From assembly GCA_937872515.1 (NCBI GenBank), contig CALMSX010000087.1, forward strand, positions 1 to 42,362: a DNA stretch of 42,362 nucleotides, written 5' to 3'. Position 1 is the stretch's first letter. Each line of letters opens with the position of its first letter. The translations under genes were made by a program, and so were the position numbers. This document shows, piece by piece, positions 25,731-33,112 of the stretch. The notes below the pieces were generated by a model that worked only from the letters and a program-made list of their open reading frames with translations, did not search any database and was not told where the DNA came from. This DNA comes from an uncultured Bacteroidota bacterium. Its GTDB lineage: Bacteria; Bacteroidota; Bacteroidia; Chitinophagales; Saprospiraceae.

Positions 25731-25755
25731 AAATGATCTGCCGATCATTTTTTTT
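25731..25755 (+). terminator. Terminator hairpin after uvrA (hairpin 2 of 3)
   Basis: AAATGATC (25731-25738) pairs with GATCATTT (25743-25750) over a 4-nt loop and is followed by five further T. The stem is A+T-rich but the T-tract is long; likely ends the uvrA transcript. Confidence 0.7.
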
Positions 25756-25768
25756 GGCAAAGCCAAAA
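25752..25768. repeat. Inverted repeat (hairpin 3 of 3), TTTTGGC-loop-GCCAAAA
   Basis: TTTTGGC (25752-25758) and GCCAAAA (25762-25768) with a 3-nt loop. On the minus strand it also ends in T's and could stop purD transcription; it overlaps the T-tract of hairpin 2. Confidence 0.55.
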
Positions 25769-25781
25769 CCGTTCAGTTATA

Positions 25782-25840
25782 CTAAGCGCAGCGTATTGAC
25801 CTAAGCGCAGCGTATTGACCTAAGGCGCAGCCGTATTGAC
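25782..25840. repeat. Three tandem copies of the purD 3' end
   Basis: Two identical 19-base units (25782-25800, 25801-25819) abut a 21-base version (25820-25840) that is the last codons and stop of purD on the minus strand (Val-Asn-Thr-Ala-Ala-Pro-stop). The extra copies lack two bases, one G and one C, relative to the gene copy. Confidence 0.85.
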
Positions 25841-27094
25841 CAAATCTCCCCCAATATCCCTTCTATAATACGCTCCCGCAAAATAGATTTCATCAATGGC
25901 CTTATAACTCGCCACTGCTGCTGCTTCGATAGAGTCGGCAAAAGAAGTTACTGCCAGGACCCTGCCACCTGAAGTGACCAGCTTACCTTCCTTCATTGAG
26001 GTACCGGCGTGGAAGACCATGCTATCACCCTGATATTCGATGTTGATTTCTTTGCCCTTTTCATAGTCACCCGGATAGCCGCCAGATACCATCATGACGG
26101 TCACCGCGGTTTGAGGATTGACCTGCAATTGATATTGATCGAGTTGTTGATCAGCGCAGGCCTTCATCATTTCCAATACATCAGAGCTGATGCGCGGAAA
26201 CACCACTTCCGTCTCCGGGTCACCCATTCGGCAATTGTATTCAATCACATAAGGAGCACCATTGACATTGATCAGTCCAAAAAAGATAAAGCCCTGGTAG
26301 TCTATTTCTTCGGCCGCAAGGCCGGCCACTGTAGATTTTACAATGCGTTCTTCCACGAGTTGTTTCATGTGGTCATCCACAAAAGGTACGGGAGAAACGG
26401 CGCCCATGCCCCCTGTATTAAGTCCCTGGTCGCCCTCGCCTATGCGTTTATAGTCCTTCGCTTCCGGTAGTAGGATGTATTGTTTCCCATTGGTAAGCGC
26501 GAATACCGAAAACTCGATGCCGCTCAGAAACTCTTCGATCACCACGGTGGCAGAAGCCTCACCAAACATGCCATTCAGCATTTCCGTCAACGCTTCCTCT
26601 GCTTCCTGAATATCATCAATGATCAATACCCCCTTGCCCGCTGCCAGTCCATCTGCCTTCAATACATAGGGTCCCGGCATGGACCTCAAAAAATCAATGC
26701 CCTGCTGCAGATTGGTAGCATCACACTCAAAGTAGCCCGCTGTAGGTACCTGGTGTCGCTGCATAAATTTTTTAGAAAAGGCCTTACTCCCCTCCAGTTG
26801 CGCCCCTTGACCACTCGGTCCTATCACCTGGATGTGGCTGTGTTTCTTAAAATGGTCTGCAATCCCTGCCACCAGCGGCGCTTCAGGTCCCACTACAATC
26901 ATATCAATGCCCTTTTCCAGCACAAAGGCCTCCACCTGTTGAAAGTCGCCCATGTCCAGCTTTACATTGGTACCCAGCTGCTCTGTTCCCGGATTGCCCG
27001 GTGCAATGTACAAAGTCTCCAAATCCCTGCCCTTTGATAAACCCAAGGCAAGAGCATGTTCTCTACCTCCGCTGCCCAACAACAAAACCTTCAT
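25820..27094 (-). CDS. purD: Phosphoribosylamine-glycine ligase
   Basis: 424 residues from ATG 27094, where the protein begins MKVLLLGSGGREHALA as expected; the frame is open to 27139 but a promoter motif lies in that extension. It joins glycine to phosphoribosylamine with ATP (second step of purine synthesis), in the cytosol. ATP-grasp features include KADGLAAGKGV, EEFLSGIEFSVFAL, NTGGMGAVSP and NCRMGDPETEV. The last codons and the stop lie within a tandem repeat (25782-25840). No other pur genes are adjacent. Confidence 0.96.
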   Translation of the reverse strand: MKVLLLGSGGREHALALGLSKGRDLETLYIAPGNPGTEQLGTNVKLDMGDFQQVEAFVLEKGIDMIVVGPEAPLVAGIADHFKKHSHIQVIGPSGQGAQLEGSKAFSKKFMQRHQVPTAGYFECDATNLQQGIDFLRSMPGPYVLKADGLAAGKGVLIIDDIQEAEEALTEMLNGMFGEASATVVIEEFLSGIEFSVFALTNGKQYILLPEAKDYKRIGEGDQGLNTGGMGAVSPVPFVDDHMKQLVEERIVKSTVAGLAAEEIDYQGFIFFGLINVNGAPYVIEYNCRMGDPETEVVFPRISSDVLEMMKACADQQLDQYQLQVNPQTAVTVMMVSGGYPGDYEKGKEINIEYQGDSMVFHAGTSMKEGKLVTSGGRVLAVTSFADSIEAAAVASYKAIDEIYFAGAYYRRDIGGDLVNTAAP

Positions 27095-27402
27095 TCTTAA
27101 AATTTGCACAAAGGTAAGGAAAGTGGGGGTGAGATTCAACCCTACGGATCACAAGATGATTTCCAAATATAATATTGTGGAGAGGAAGTTCGGATTTACG
27201 ATACAATATTTTATATTGAATTAGCTATATGCTTAAAAACAAAACTAAAGTCCAACTTAAAAAAGAAACTTGTCATTTTTTGATAATTTTATCATTGGAA
27301 AATGAGAGAACTCATAAAAAGGGCTTTAAGGCGAAGTTTGTATTTTTTAATTTTACAAACATAATCGTCTATTGCAGTTTTAGTGGATGATTCATTGAAT
27401 AA
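27095..27402. other. Intergenic stretch at the start of the A+T-rich island
   Basis: Carries the purD promoter at its left end; from about 27170 the sequence becomes A+T-rich with stops in all frames. No gene found. Confidence 0.45.
27109..27139 (-). promoter_or_regulatory. Promoter for purD
   Basis: Minus-strand TTG (27137-27139), a 20-base spacer, then TACCTTTG (27109-27116, TAnnTTTG). Spacing and -7 match the Bacteroidota sigma-ABfr-type promoter; it lies 15 bases before the start chosen. Confidence 0.55.
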
Positions 27403-27564
27403 TTTTTTATTCTTAACCAGGTTGTTAAACAAGGTCAAACTTATGTAGTTTTACGTATTGATCATTTGAAAAGTGTGAAATTATCCCAAACAATGCTTTC
27501 CAAGACCATACTCTCTTATGCTCGAATTGCGGATGAGCAAGTCCAAGGGATACATAAAATTTAA
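27403..27564 (+). pseudogene. Tyrosine-recombinase (integrase) C-terminal remnant
   Basis: An open stretch with no usual start encodes about 53 residues; the last 20 or so read TMLSKTILSYARIADEQVQG and end five residues later. This resembles the extreme C terminus of phage-type integrases of Bacteroidota, whose end reads like LGHxxIxTTxIYARIxDxKV with the nucleophilic Tyr in YAR. Everything upstream (catalytic Arg and His boxes, N-terminal domains) is missing; stops at 27388 and 27400 break the frame. It sits at the edge of the A+T-rich island, where an integrase would be expected. Identification rests on a short motif. Confidence 0.55.
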
Positions 27565-27567
27565 TAA

Positions 27568-28280
27568 ATGAAGAAACTTTTCATCCTAACCACAATAATA
27601 ATTTTTGGAATAGTATTTATCAAATTCGGTAGATCAGTTTATATGCCGCTTTTGTATAAAATTAAGGGAAAGGAAACTACTGAGTCGATTCTGAATAAAA
27701 TTGAAAATAAAGTTTGGAAGAGACTTGAGAGAAATATGGGTATTGCAGGATTCAAAATGGACTTTCCGAATGAAATAATACTTGCGGCATTTAAAGAAGA
27801 GCGAATGCTAGAAGTGTATACAAAAGACTACACAGGAATAAAACTTTTAAAGCATATCCATTCACAGCATTCAGTGGAGTAATGGGCCCAAAACTAAAAG
27901 ATGGCGATAGACAAATTCCAGAAGGAATTTATAGAGTTGAGTATTTAAACCCAAACAGTTCTTATTATTTATCAATTAAGATTAACTATCCAAACGAATT
28001 TGATCAGGCTAAAACCCAATTCTCAAATATAGATGAAATGGGAAATGACATATTCATTCATGGAAAAGCAGCATCAATTGGTTTTATTGCAATTGGAGAT
28101 GAAGCAATTGAGGAAGTTTTTGTATTAACACAGAAAGCTATGAAATATGAGGTCAAAGTAATAATAAGTCCAAGAGATTTTAGAAAGAACGAAGATTTTC
28201 CATTGATCGAAAATATTGATTGGGAAAATGAATTGTATATGTTAATAAAAGAAGAATTAGATAAGTTGAAAGGCAAATGA
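27568..28280 (+). pseudogene. Frameshifted L,D-transpeptidase-like gene that lost its catalytic Cys
   Basis: Two frames make one protein: 27568-27882 (104 residues, hydrophobic signal or anchor at 1-23, then AAFKEERMLEVYTKDYTG) and 27882-28280 (132 residues, GPKLKDGDRQIPEGIYRVEY, LNPNSSYYLSIKINYP, IFIHGKAASIGFIAIGD, then EAIEEVFVLTQ). The stop TAA and next ATG overlap as TAATG, a one-base frame change exactly where the YkuD-like domain should continue. The family active site reads HGxxxSIGC(I/L)A(I/M)xD; here the Cys is Phe (TTT at 28083-28085), one base from TGT. Intact relatives cross-link or trim peptidoglycan stem peptides, or attach lipoproteins to them. With a frameshift and a lost nucleophile it is probably dead, unless the two parts are made separately for binding. 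Confidence 0.75.
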
Positions 28281-28347
28281 TTTTGAGATTTTTCAACTTT
28301 CATCTGTGATGAATATGTAAAAAAAAGTAATTGAGATATCATTAAAA

Positions 28348-28890
28348 ATGACCAACGAAAAGATGAAAAATTCGATTAGAACAAAAGAGCTGAAACTTGG
28401 ACTCTGGAAAAAAATTTACCATTTTCCTATTGTTATCTATCTACTCATTGGTCCCTCTACTTTATTTTTTTTCCATTTAAAAACCTACATTTTTGCAACC
28501 CCAAAACCTTTTCGGGAATGGGAAGTTAGGCTTATTATTGTTTTTTCGATACTTGCACTGATGTTTTATTTACTTCAAAAAAACAGACTTAAATTTAAAA
28601 GTGTTGACACTACATTAACCAGGGAAGAACTCAATCCAATAATAGGAAAAGTTGCAAATGAACTTGAATGGACACTTCATCAGAATTCAAAAAAAATGAT
28701 GACTTTCAAATCAAATCCTAGGTTATGGTCAGGAAGTTGGGGTGAACAAATAACAATTCTGTTTTACAAAAACAGGGTTTTAGTAAATAGTATTTGTGAC
28801 CTTGAGAAACAAAATTCTGTAGCATCCTATGGACGAAACAAAGAGAATATGGCTAAATTAATTGAAGAAATTAAAAAAGCCAACCTCTAG
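28348..28890 (+). CDS. Hypothetical membrane protein
   Basis: 180 residues (ATG 28348; a second ATG five codons on is also possible). Two membrane helices at about 26-50 (PIVIYLLIGPSTLFFFHL) and 61-78 (LIIVFSILALMFYLLQ) are followed by a soluble domain of about 100 residues with LTREELNPIIGKVANELEWT, then NPRLWSGSWGEQITILFYKN and NSICDLEKQNSVASYGRN. This soluble domain has the beta-strand spacing of a PH-like fold, and similar two-helix proteins are common in Bacteroidota, but I cannot name the family. A+T-rich, in the island between the broken transpeptidase and the lipoprotein gene. Confidence 0.65.
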   Translation: MTNEKMKNSIRTKELKLGLWKKIYHFPIVIYLLIGPSTLFFFHLKTYIFATPKPFREWEVRLIIVFSILALMFYLLQKNRLKFKSVDTTLTREELNPIIGKVANELEWTLHQNSKKMMTFKSNPRLWSGSWGEQITILFYKNRVLVNSICDLEKQNSVASYGRNKENMAKLIEEIKKANL

Positions 28891-29067
28891 CTGCTTATAT
28901 TGATTAACCGGTGAATTGCTATTCTGCAAATTGGCTAAAATTTATATGCTCATTGTAAAAAAAATTATATTTATGTAATTGTTCAATACATATACATTCA
29001 ATTTGGACAATAATCTTTGATGAATAGGAAAAATACTTTTATATTATAAATCAAAAAATATATCGCA

Positions 29068-29646
29068 ATGGTTAAGAATAAAATGAGAGCACATATTAAA
29101 TTAATATCTGGAGTTTTAATAGTTTTTTTCTTTATTGGAATAGCTGTGATATTCCCAGCTTGTAAAAAAGAAGAAAAACCATGTCTCTCAGTTAATGAAT
29201 CTTTTATTGAAATTAATGGCGAAAGGTTTGATATTGACAAGGAGAAGCAAGGTGTAATTATGTCATGTGAATTTAATTCAGATCTAAATGGTTTTGTGGT
29301 TGCCATGGACGAATTTAGACATAAGATTGGGGGAATAATTGTTGATGATTTTTTTGCAGTTTTGCTAAAGTTAAATGAATTGAAGGAAGGTACCTATCCG
29401 TTAAAAAGGTATGAAGAATATTTTTGTGAGAATAAAAATTGGGATATATTAAAATCAGGGGAGGCAATATCTTCCATACAAATTAATAATTGTTGCAGTT
29501 ATTTAAATGAAGAGGCTGAAATAGAGGTTTTAAATTGTAACGGAAGCTTTTTGATCAAAGGTAATAACATAAACTACAGGGAAATCAGTTGTGATGTTGA
29601 ACAAGGGGGCAGTTTTACTTTAAGTTTTCAATTAGTGTGTAATTAG
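29068..29646 (+). CDS. Hypothetical lipoprotein
   Basis: 192 residues. A basic start and long hydrophobic segment (LISGVLIVFFFIGIAVIFPAC) end in a lipobox-like sequence with the Cys at about 32, followed by KKEEKP, so a lipid-anchored surface or periplasmic protein is likely. The mature part is beta-strand-rich with six or more Cys (CENKNW, NNCCSYL, LNCNGSF, SCDVEQ and the terminal VCN), which is unusual for a lipoprotein of this size and may form disulfides. No family recognised. It is A+T-rich and lies in the decaying island; it may be a recent, strain-specific gene. Confidence 0.6.
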   Translation: MVKNKMRAHIKLISGVLIVFFFIGIAVIFPACKKEEKPCLSVNESFIEINGERFDIDKEKQGVIMSCEFNSDLNGFVVAMDEFRHKIGGIIVDDFFAVLLKLNELKEGTYPLKRYEEYFCENKNWDILKSGEAISSIQINNCCSYLNEEAEIEVLNCNGSFLIKGNNINYREISCDVEQGGSFTLSFQLVCN

Positions 29647-29770
29647 AATCAAATCAAAATTTAATTAGATATTAAAATTTTTATTGGTTTAAAGGAAAAA
29701 CCCGATTATTTTCGACTTAATTCCAATAATAAGTACAGAATTTGCGATTTAAGTCAAATAATTTAGGAAA

Positions 29771-30155
29771 ATGCCCAAAACTCGGCAGTTAGAAAGACGT
29801 ATTGAAAGTGATTTTTTTAAAGGCAAAATCATTTTGTTGCTAGGTGCCAGACAGGAAGGTAAAAGCACACTTTTCCATAAGATGCCGGCCCCTTGTTTGA
29901 AAATTTTGTAATCAATGAATTGCGAAAACAAAATGAATACAACCAGGTATATGCCAATTTCTACTTTTGGCGCAACACCGAACAACGTGAAATCGATTTA
30001 ATTATAGAAAAAATTCTGTATTACAAACCATTGAAATAAAATGGAACCCCACCCAAAAAGTAAAACTCACAAAAAGTTTTTCCAATATATATGGAGAAAC
30101 AAATTTTAAATTTATCCATCGCGAAAACTTTTTTGAGGAAATCCCAGCGATGTAA
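29771..30155 (+). pseudogene. Gutted AAA_14/DUF4143-type ATPase
   Basis: The ATG at 29771 begins RQLERRIESDFFKGKIILLL and then GARQEGKSTLFHK, the N terminus and Walker A (GxxxxGKS/T) of the AAA_14/DUF4143 ATPases. The reading then jumps at about 29880-29900 to LFENFVINELRKQNEYNQ and FYFWRNTEQREIDLIIE, which belongs to the C-terminal DUF4143 part. After a one-base frame change near 30010 it continues NSVLQTIEIKWNPTQKVKLT to EEIPAM and TAA at 30153. About two thirds of the usual 380 residues are missing, so it is a deletion plus frameshift derivative. Intact members are orphan ATPases often found in accessory regions. Confidence 0.8.
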
Positions 30156-30206
30156 CTAGGCAGTAAATTTTCGAGTGATCCCTTTTTATGCTTGATGATT
30201 AAAATG

Positions 30207-30241
30207 AAAAATGCACTGATTTTTACAATCAGTGCATTTTT
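30207..30241. terminator. Bidirectional terminator hairpin
   Basis: A 15-bp perfect stem (30207-30221 with 30227-30241) with a 5-nt loop, bounded by A's on the left and T's on the right. It can end both the pseudogene transcript on the plus strand and the pirin transcript on the minus strand. Confidence 0.85.
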
Positions 30242-30307
30242 ATATAACCAGACACAGTATATTTGAATTAGACAGATACCCAAAATATTTTCAACCTGCC
30301 CGTTCAA

Positions 30308-31183
30308 TTATTCCAAATACCCAAATTTTCCCTCATTATAATCCGTAAACGCGGCTATCAATTCTTCTCTCGTGTTCATCACAAAGGGACCATGTGCGGC
30401 TATCGGCTCATTGAGGGGCTCTCCACTCAAAATCAAAACCACAGCATTTTCCTTCGCCTTGATGCTAAATGTCTCTCCCTGGTTGAAAAACAAGGCCATC
30501 TGGTCGGTCTGGGCATGCTCTGTGCCATTGATCTCTATGGCTCCTTCTACTACCAGCAACGCAGTGTTGTAGTGGGCCGGAAATGCAAATTCGGCCATAC
30601 CACCTGATGCAAGTTTGGCATTGTACAAATGGATGGGTGTAAAGGTGCTGGCTGCCCCTTGATGCCCCTGGTAGTTTCCTGCGATTACTTCAATATGGCC
30701 GAGGCCGTCTTGGAGGTTGACCTTTGGCATGGCACTATTTTCCAATGCCTGGTATTTGGGCGTGCTCATCTTGTCTTTGGCGGGCAGGTTGACCCACAAC
30801 TGTACCATCTGAAAGGTACCCCCTTTTTTACTCCATTCTGACTCGTGAAATTCTTTGTGCAGCACCCCGGAGGCAGCCGTCATCCACTGTACATCTCCCT
30901 CTCCAATCACACCACCACCGCCCGAACTGTCGTGGTGCTCGACCCTGCCTTTGTAGGCGATGGTCACGGTTTCAAAGCCTCTGTGGGGGTGTACATCTAC
31001 GCCTCTTGGTCTTTCGCTTGGGGGAAAATGAAATTTGGAATTATAATCCAGCATAATAAAGGGATCCATTCTTTTCATATCCATTCGGGGATAGCTTGGT
31101 ATAAAGTTGTGCACCCTGAATCCATCGCCCACATAATGGGGAGCCGAAGGGGTAGCAATCATTTCTACTTGTTTTATTGACAT
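30308..31183 (-). CDS. Pirin family protein
   Basis: 291 residues, normal length. The N-terminal cupin has the metal ligands HPHRGFET (about 86-93) and ASGVLHKEFHESE (about 130-142), giving the usual three His and one Glu for iron. The C-terminal cupin has AAHGPFVMNT near the end, as in the family. Pirins include quercetin 2,3-dioxygenases and redox-sensing regulators; which applies here is not clear. A Crp/Fnr regulator gene lies 67 bases upstream on the same strand, though the pirin gene has its own promoter motif in between. Confidence 0.93.
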   Translation of the reverse strand: MSIKQVEMIATPSAPHYVGDGFRVHNFIPSYPRMDMKRMDPFIMLDYNSKFHFPPSERPRGVDVHPHRGFETVTIAYKGRVEHHDSSGGGGVIGEGDVQWMTAASGVLHKEFHESEWSKKGGTFQMVQLWVNLPAKDKMSTPKYQALENSAMPKVNLQDGLGHIEVIAGNYQGHQGAASTFTPIHLYNAKLASGGMAEFAFPAHYNTALLVVEGAIEINGTEHAQTDQMALFFNQGETFSIKAKENAVVLILSGEPLNEPIAAHGPFVMNTREELIAAFTDYNEGKFGYLE

Positions 31184-31210
31184 GACATTGAATTTATTTG
31201 ATTAATGCCA

Positions 31211-31240
31211 CAAAACTACAGGGTAAATAACAAAGCCCAA
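31211..31240 (-). promoter_or_regulatory. Promoter for pirin
   Basis: Minus-strand TTG (31238-31240), 19-base spacer, TAGTTTTG (31211-31218, TAnnTTTG), located in the 67-base gap between the Crp gene and pirin; the start codon is 27 bases downstream. Confidence 0.5.
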
Positions 31241-31250
31241 TTGATCTATG

Positions 31251-31850
31251 TTAAGTAATGCGTCGTTGGTTTTTTTCGGCCAATCCTTTCCTGACCCTGC
31301 TCAGACTTTCAGGGGTAATGCCAAGGTATGAGGCCACCATGGTCTGGGGCAGTCGCAGCAGGAGATCCGGATAGGTAGCCGTAAAATCCAGATAGCGCTC
31401 TTCTGCCGTTGCACTCAGCAATAGACGGATTCTTTTTTGCAACTGTCTGATGTGGTTGTGCAGGAGTTTGTTGTTGTAACTGTGAAAAGCTGCATCCAGC
31501 TGGGATAATTTTAAAATAAGGTCCTCTTCAATGTACAATACCTCGGCATCCTCCACGGCCTGGATGTAATACTGAGCACCCTGCTTATAAAACAAGGCAT
31601 CGCGGTCGGATATCAACCAGTTTTCAGGGGCAAATTGTATGATGTGTTCTTTGCCACCGGCATCCAGATAGTATTGACGCAAAAGTCCTTTTTCCACAAA
31701 AAAAACATACTTACATTCTTCTCCTTCTCTCAACAAAAAACCGTCTTTGCGAATTTTTTTATGGGCACACTGGCCTACCAGTTTCTCTATGTAGTTTTTT
31801 TCAAACTCGGCATTATTGGTCAGGAAGGAGGTAAAATGGATGTGTTTCAT
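31251..31850 (-). CDS. Crp/Fnr family transcriptional regulator
   Basis: 199 residues. Cyclic-nucleotide-binding-like beta-roll at about 15-120 (FLLREGEECKYVFFVEKGLL, then QFAPENWLISDRDALFY) and a C-terminal helix-turn-helix at about 155-195 (LPQTMVASYLGITPESLSRV). It lacks the FNR Cys cluster and the RxSE residues of cAMP-binding CRP, fitting the large Bacteroidota Crp clade of unknown ligand. Probably regulates the nearby pirin and/or metabolic genes by binding DNA. No CAAA-type -7 motif was seen directly upstream. Faces the SGNH gene divergently. Confidence 0.9.
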   Translation of the reverse strand: MKHIHFTSFLTNNAEFEKNYIEKLVGQCAHKKIRKDGFLLREGEECKYVFFVEKGLLRQYYLDAGGKEHIIQFAPENWLISDRDALFYKQGAQYYIQAVEDAEVLYIEEDLILKLSQLDAAFHSYNNKLLHNHIRQLQKRIRLLLSATAEERYLDFTATYPDLLLRLPQTMVASYLGITPESLSRVRKGLAEKNQRRIT

Positions 31851-31957
31851 GCTGTAAAATAAAAAAGTTTCTGCGGCTCCTTACAACTATTTTTAGAGAT
31901 GACAAGCTACTATCAATTCCCTGGGCCATACCACTGGTTTCAAACTGTGTGGTAAGG

Positions 31958-31965
31958 TAATTTTG
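31958..31965 (+). promoter_or_regulatory. -7 element for SGNH hydrolase gene
   Basis: TAATTTTG (TAnnTTTG), 44 bases before ATG 32010; GGTTTC lies near -33 but is not a clean TTTG. Confidence 0.45.
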
Positions 31966-32009
31966 CTTTTTATGAATAGAATGCTTTAACTTGTTTTAAA
32001 TTTTTGACC

Positions 32010-33044
32010 ATGCCTGTCTTTTTTTATCCATACAAAAAACGACTTTTGTTTATTGGCTTTTTGTTATCGTTCTTTCATACCGCTTATTCTTCACCCTGTC
32101 TTTCAGATAACAGCCCTGTCCTTTCCGGCATTGATCCACCACGAAAATGCACCTGGGTCATCCTGGGCTCTTCCACGGCTGAAGGAGCTGGTGCATCAGT
32201 CATTGACAGTTCTTGGGTAAGTCGACTTCAGAGTTATCTGCAAAAGGATCCCCGGTTTACAATCATCAACCTCGGCAAAGGAGGCATTACCTCTTTCCAC
32301 ATCATGCCGGGCCTATCAGCCAATGAAAATCTGGTTTTTCAGCCCGACACCACTTTAAACATTGATCGTGCATTGGACTTTTTGCCCCGGGGCATCATCG
32401 TAAACATGCCCTCCAATGATGCCGCTCATTACATCGATGCTCATACACAAATGAACAATTATCGTTTCCTTCAAAGACTGGCTCACAAGGCCGGCTCTGA
32501 TTTTTGGATCACTACCTCCCAACCCCGCAACTTCGGTGACCCCAAACAAATCAATATACAGGAAGAGATTCGCGATTCTATCCTCCATTATTTTGGTAAC
32601 CATGCCATCGATCTCTTTACACCTCTTGCAGACAGTGTTTCGTGGCTGCTGCCTAAATATGGTTCGGGAGACGGCATCCATCTCAATGACGCAGGCCATC
32701 GTCTGATTTTTGAAACCGTGGTCAATCTCGATTTTATAGAAAAACAATGCGACGTCTCTTTTGATGGCCAAACGCCGGACTCATCTACAATAGATGCAGG
32801 TTCAATCAACCTGGTTGCCAACATTCGCAGCTTACAATGGATGCTCACTTATAAGGGCAACCATCCAGGTCCGATGGTAGCTGAAGTATTTAATGCAAAC
32901 GGAAAACTCCTTCAAAAACTCAGGTTGGCGGAAGGTTGGGGTCCCTGGCCTTTGAATGTATCTCCTGAACTGGAAAAAACCATCCGGGTCGAGGTCTCAT
33001 TGCATGATGGAACCACACTCACCGCCAGCGCTTCCATTAAATGA
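32010..33044 (+). CDS. Secreted SGNH/GDSL-type esterase
   Basis: 344 residues from ATG 32010 (a TTG two codons upstream is less likely). Signal peptide about 1-27 (RLLFIGFLLSFFHTAYS). SGNH motifs: block I WVILGSSTAEGAGAS with nucleophile Ser at about 55, block III PSNDA (Asn about 136) and block V DGIHLNDAGH with Asp about 221 and His about 224. About 85 extra C-terminal residues, beta-rich, may form a binding module. Family enzymes cut esters such as acetyl groups from polysaccharides or lipids. The next gene, a secreted GH3 beta-glucosidase, suggests a role in polysaccharide breakdown, but it has its own promoter motif. Confidence 0.85.
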   Translation: MPVFFYPYKKRLLFIGFLLSFFHTAYSSPCLSDNSPVLSGIDPPRKCTWVILGSSTAEGAGASVIDSSWVSRLQSYLQKDPRFTIINLGKGGITSFHIMPGLSANENLVFQPDTTLNIDRALDFLPRGIIVNMPSNDAAHYIDAHTQMNNYRFLQRLAHKAGSDFWITTSQPRNFGDPKQINIQEEIRDSILHYFGNHAIDLFTPLADSVSWLLPKYGSGDGIHLNDAGHRLIFETVVNLDFIEKQCDVSFDGQTPDSSTIDAGSINLVANIRSLQWMLTYKGNHPGPMVAEVFNANGKLLQKLRLAEGWGPWPLNVSPELEKTIRVEVSLHDGTTLTASASIK

Positions 33045-33082
33045 TTTTGACCGGTGTCATTTCTTAATTGTGTTGGAATCCC

Positions 33083-33090
33083 TATATTTG
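33083..33090 (+). promoter_or_regulatory. -7 element for bglX
   Basis: TATATTTG (TAnnTTTG), ending 22 bases before ATG 33113. It also shows that the earlier in-frame start at 33068 would lie upstream of the transcript. Confidence 0.5.
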
Positions 33091-33112
33091 TTTCTACAAT
33101 AATGTTCAGATC

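Noticed and set aside
29749..30307. Two minus-strand open frames opposite the DUF4143 remnant
   Set aside because: The plus strand carries clear remnants of a known family; the minus frames show no motif.
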